This document shows, one piece after another, positions 23,401-25,395 of a DNA stretch of 25,395 nt. Positions within the stretch are counted from its first letter, which is position 1. Each line of letters begins with the position of its first letter. A program made the position numbers and the translations under genes. This stretch comes from an uncultured Sphingorhabdus sp. (lineage in GTDB: Bacteria > Pseudomonadota > Alphaproteobacteria > Sphingomonadales > Sphingomonadaceae), in the NCBI GenBank assembly GCA_937873665.1, contig CALMYW010000441.1, forward strand, positions 1-25,395. The letters are read 5' to 3'. The notes beneath the pieces were generated by a model, which was given only the letters and a program-made list of their open reading frames with translations, did not search any database and was not told the DNA's origin.

Positions 23401-23943
23401 CGCCGGCGGACGACGCTGCTTGAGATCGAGGATGGCGCGATGCGCTATCTGCAGCTTCGAGCGGGCATCGCAGCCACCCAGCAGGCGCTCGCCACTTATC
23501 GCGAACGCCATCGTAGCTCCATGATGACGCGCGCGTCGGAGGCGTTCCGCACCATCAGCCGAGGCGCCTATACTGGCCTCGTCGCCCAGCCTGGCAGGGA
23601 TGGCGATACATTGATCGCGGTCTCGGCCGAGGGAGGCTCAAAAGCTGCCGACAAGCTCTCCAAGGGTACCCGCTTCCAGCTCTATCTTGCGCTGCGCGTC
23701 GCGGGCTATTACGAGTTCGTGCGGGGTCGCAGCTCCGTCCCCTTCGTCGCAGACGACATCATGGAGACGTTCGATGATTCCCGCGCGGAGGAGGCGTTCC
23801 GCCTATTTTCGGAGATGTCGCAAGTTGGCCAGGTCATCTATCTCACCCATCATCAGCATCTGTGCGAGATCGTCCAACGTGTGTGCCCGGGGGCGCAATT
23901 GCATCGGCTCGAAGACGAAGTGATGAAACGCGAGTTTGCTTGA
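20440..23943 (+). CDS. YhaN/SbcC/Rad50-like ATPase
   Basis: This 1167-residue protein is the SMC-like partner of the preceding nuclease. The N-terminal half-site is MRLRRLDLTRYGKFTDRSID with Walker A GPNEAGKST (36-44), and the YhaN-type FDFIHPYPTMRIGAAL and RDAYRTMFSLDDETLEKGGE segments follow. A long helical, Arg/Glu/Ala-rich coiled coil spans about 180-1020. The C-terminal half-site has signature LSKGTRFQLYLALR (from 1073), Walker B PFVADDIMETFDD and the His switch YLTHHQH. A CRGC near residue 757 is off-centre in the coil, so a zinc hook is not clear. The complex probably processes DNA ends in repair, or in defence given its neighbours. Confidence 0.94.
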   Translation: MRLRRLDLTRYGKFTDRSIDFGERTEGQPDLHVIYGPNEAGKSTALAAFLDLLFGIGSQSPFDFIHPYPTMRIGAALDLAGDTREFARIKRPQNSLLDGDDRTLPEAAIRAELGGIERDAYRTMFSLDDETLEKGGESILASRGDLGQLLFSASAGLSHLSDKLVGLKGEADGFYKYRARTGALADLKARLAELKAEREQFDTLASDHARLIDTRDRASVQYDEAVEERGRIHRRSDEIQRYLTALPRLSALRGIHERLAPLADVPADPPAWAGELPQLRKQEIELGVKTRAIAEQIDQLAVELAEVVVDEAALRLEERVERLADSRARHVTADKDIPERRLQLRQLDLAISGILQRIERSDEPDPKRLVLPAATIGRLRDLIESRSGIEGATRNAARELAEARQRLDEATSRLPEGEADPQLRAERDRALAELAVVVEAIRSADHHIRRRLAERAREAALDLLTDRLATLGPRHGTVDELAAMQCPSAEALQRWKAARGEAEVAVLRHQAEVERLTTLVRHCEAEEASFASTTGIVSDHEAADIRSRREQTWSAHRRLLDADSADAFEAALRQDDIINASRFSHISELAKLHQSGQALALARADHDRAVELSERAATALAAIDVEIAAAVQPIASHFAKPPSLPDIDAWISRREKALEASATVRTAERDIRNADADGTTAAKRLAAAITAAGLPPASDVSFDAMLASAQTTLDREAELRRLRGEVDERRREVTSRERAAEQAGSDDRTWEETWSTTCRGCWLGEVGEAPAIGAVREVLSAIIELSPTIEKRAALIDRIEKMERDQLAFGEEVTALTTLLKIDDSAAPALELAQRIGETVRNAAAARQRHLNLTKRLEDARARQRELAEATAVHDEQTDRMTAFFQVTSLDEVAQKLSDIARRADLVEQARQAEQDIVETPRATGAQGAEAALDAADRPALEAELAELTARADDQDKRCHELFAAKSAAEDRVEAIGGDARVAIIEERRRTTLLEIEDGAMRYLQLRAGIAATQQALATYRERHRSSMMTRASEAFRTISRGAYTGLVAQPGRDGDTLIAVSAEGGSKAADKLSKGTRFQLYLALRVAGYYEFVRGRSSVPFVADDIMETFDDSRAEEAFRLFSEMSQVGQVIYLTHHQHLCEIVQRVCPGAQLHRLEDEVMKREFA

Positions 23944-23987
23944 GGGCTGTCGCAACTGGCGGAGGCGTCCGGGATTGTTTTTCGACT

Positions 23988-24931
23988 ATGATGTCGATCG
24001 GGGCGATGACGAAGAAGCTGCAGATTGGACAGAGACAGGCTAGCCGCATTTGCCAGATGGCGGCGACCGATCGGCTAGCGTTCCTCGCGGAGGGGCTTCC
24101 GATCATCCACGCTAGCGCGATGGGATTTTGGTCGGCCTCCACGGAGCTGCGAGATAGGCCGCGGGAGGCCGAGGTGCTCGCCGGGTTCGCGAAGGAGGAG
24201 GCGGCAAAGGCTCTCATTCTTCTCGATATTGCTCGCTGCCCAGAGAAGCAGGTCGCCGGCAAGCTGAACAAGTTGCTGAACCGGTTCTATGGACATCTCG
24301 ATCGGCTGATTTACGCCCAACTAACGGAATGGTGGTTCACGGACGTGGCGGAGTTGCGAAAAGCGGTCGAGCCCTTGCGCAAGGCTCACTATCTTGAGGG
24401 GCACATGGGCGAGTACATCGTTCCGAATGACACCCTCTATCGGCGGGAGAGCAAGCTCTACGCCGATGTGGAAGCGTACGAGGACGGAACCCCGATCTGG
24501 AACGCGCCCGTCGTCCACCCAAGCGGCTTCCCAGCGCCCATGCCCGCCGTGGTGCCGACCTGCCGCATCAATACGTCTGGCATGCCGAAGCCGGGCACAT
24601 GCCCGCCGTGGTGCAGGTTGTCGACGCGATGGCCGCCTGCGGAATCTTTTCGCTCGCGGGGCTGAAAGCCACGTCTGAGGTTTGGGGGCAGCTGGAGTTC
24701 CAGAAGATGGAGACGTTGCGGGATGCGGAGTGTCTGACGAAAGAGCTACTGGATCGGCTGATTGCCGAAGGGCTGCCGAATGCTTCCGCCACGCAGGACC
24801 ACGTCAACGCATTGTATCGGCATTGGCCATTGCCAATGTACAATGTCGAGCTCGATCCGATCCCAGTGTCACTCGAAGAATTGAAGGCCGAGCAGGATCG
24901 CCTTTATTGGGCGGAGGTCGGCGCGCCATGA
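23988..24931 (+). pseudogene. AbiV-family abortive infection protein, broken by 59-bp insertion
   Basis: The first part (from ATG 23988; ATG 24006 also possible) reads AATDRLAFLAEGLPIIHASA, then EAEVLAGFAKEEAAKALILL and YRRESKLYADVEAYEDGTP, the pattern of the AbiV family (an N-terminal helical region with an EE..KALLL motif). AbiV in Lactococcus blocks phage translation. The frame goes astray after GFPAPMPAVV and stops at 24665. The rest lies one frame away: MPAVVQVVDAMAACGIFSLA...LYWAEVGAP, ending at 24931. The same 17 bp encodes MPAVV in both frames at the junction. Removing the 59-bp unit restores one open frame of 294 codons including the stop. It may be inactive, or a sequence error, or expressed as two pieces. 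Confidence 0.75.
24539..24614 (+). repeat. 17-bp direct repeat with 59-bp period inside the abiV-like gene
   Basis: CATGCCCGCCGTGGTGC occurs at 24539-24555 and again at 24598-24614. The offset of 59 bases is not a multiple of three, and both copies encode MPAVV, each in a different frame. This is the point at which the AbiV-like reading frame breaks. Confidence 0.9.
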
Positions 24932-25395
24932 ACGCTTGCCGTCACTCGATTAAAGATGGCGCGCATCATCGACTGATGGCCTTCTGCTAGCGTCTTCGCA
25001 TCAAGTCCCAAGCGGATGCGAAAACGCTCGCTCAGTCGCGTCATCAGCAATACGAAACCCTCGTCATGCAATTCGGCCTCATTCATGCCCGTCAACCGAT
25101 AGGTCTTCTCGCCTAATGGCAGGATGTGTTTGGCGAGGGCGGCTCGCTCATCCTTCGCGCATGGTGCGCCAAGGCAGGCGTGGAGGCACCAACAACACGT
25201 CGCCCAGCACTCCAGAATGTCGTCGGTGAGTTGGTCATGCAGTGCGTCGAGGTTCAAATGCCGTATGGCAGGATCTGGGCCTCCGAAGAAGCAGAACAGA
25301 ATGCGCCCCATAAGCCTGGGCCAGCTATCTCCGCCACCTTCGGTCGTGTCCCGGTTGGTGGTGTAGCTGGGCGGGAGCAAGCCGCTCGCGGTGCG
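24904..25395 (-). CDS. Uncharacterised Cys-rich protein (5' end probably outside window)
   Basis: I do not recognise this protein. The frame is open from the right edge to a TGA at 24904; the first in-window start (TTG 25380) is poor, so the true start is probably beyond the window. About 160 residues are visible. It has a Cys-rich stretch (ILECWATCCWCLHACLGAPC), which could be a metal site or membrane-associated segment, and a C-terminal helical part (ELHDEGFVLLMTRLSERFRI). Its 3' end overlaps the 3' end of the broken AbiV-like gene by 28 bases on the opposite strand. Confidence 0.6.
   Translation of the reverse strand, partial: RTASGLLPPSYTTNRDTTEGGGDSWPRLMGRILFCFFGGPDPAIRHLNLDALHDQLTDDILECWATCCWCLHACLGAPCAKDERAALAKHILPLGEKTYRLTGMNEAELHDEGFVLLMTRLSERFRIRLGLDAKTLAEGHQSMMRAIFNRVTASVHGAPTSAQ

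Noticed and set aside
24599..24931. Independent gene starting at ATG 24599
   Set aside because: There is no ribosome site, the ATG lies in the 17-bp repeat, and the sequence reads as the continuation of the AbiV-like protein.
1..25395. CRISPR arrays, tRNA or rRNA genes, insertion-sequence ends
   Set aside because: No regularly spaced repeats, cloverleaf structures, rRNA-like sequence, transposase genes or terminal inverted repeats were seen on either strand.

Overview
The window is a segment of a repABC-type replicon (plasmid or chromid) from an alphaproteobacterium, most likely a member of the Rhizobiales/Hyphomicrobiales. The evidence is a complete repA-repB-repC operon, a divergent traI(LuxI)-trbBCDEJKL operon as found on Ti, Sym and related plasmids, and uniformly high GC content. 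The genus cannot be fixed from sequence alone.

Bases 1-6616 (minus strand) hold a quorum-sensing-linked mating-pair-formation operon. It starts with an AHL synthase (traI) and continues with trbB, trbC, trbD, trbE, trbJ, a tiny trbK-like gene (56 aa, GTG start) and trbL, which runs off the left edge. The genes overlap or nearly touch. trbE carries an apparent frameshift that cuts off its conserved C-terminus.

Bases 6617-7012 are a regulatory gap with several copies of a CGTCGAA/TCCGACA motif. Bases 7013-11141 hold repA, repB and repC. The repB-repC gap holds a readable copy-control device: a minus-strand counter-transcribed RNA of about 58 nt, with a TTGACA -35 box and a UUCG-capped terminator, plus a hairpin that would cover the repC Shine-Dalgarno sequence. 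Two near-identical palindromes, one inside repB and one on its stop codon, are the best parS candidates. Inverted repeats in a locally AT-rich part of repC mark the likely origin.

Bases 11150-12412 hold a tyrosine recombinase, convergent with repC, and a perfect dif-like palindrome just upstream of its start. This looks like a plasmid multimer-resolution or integration module.

Bases 12413-15566 form a predicted operon: DUF1403 protein, orphan ScpB (no SMC or ScpA in view) and an uncharacterised 505-residue protein built from two copies of a CPCC...CxxC unit, the first of which has an HNH-like HHDH.

Bases 15618-25395 look like a defence or DNA-processing island: a small DUF2971/ART-like protein, a RloC/PrrC-like ATPase with zinc-hook CxxC and a possible anticodon-nuclease tail, a YhaO-YhaN (SbcD-SbcC-like) pair, an AbiV-family gene broken by a 59-bp insertion between 17-bp direct repeats, and an unknown Cys-rich protein running off the right edge.

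The likely logic is a self-transmissible, stably inherited replicon carrying anti-phage or anti-DNA cargo. The most notable items are the duplicated zinc protein coupled to scpB, the RloC-like/SbcCD-like island, the dif-like site with its recombinase, and the two frameshifted genes.
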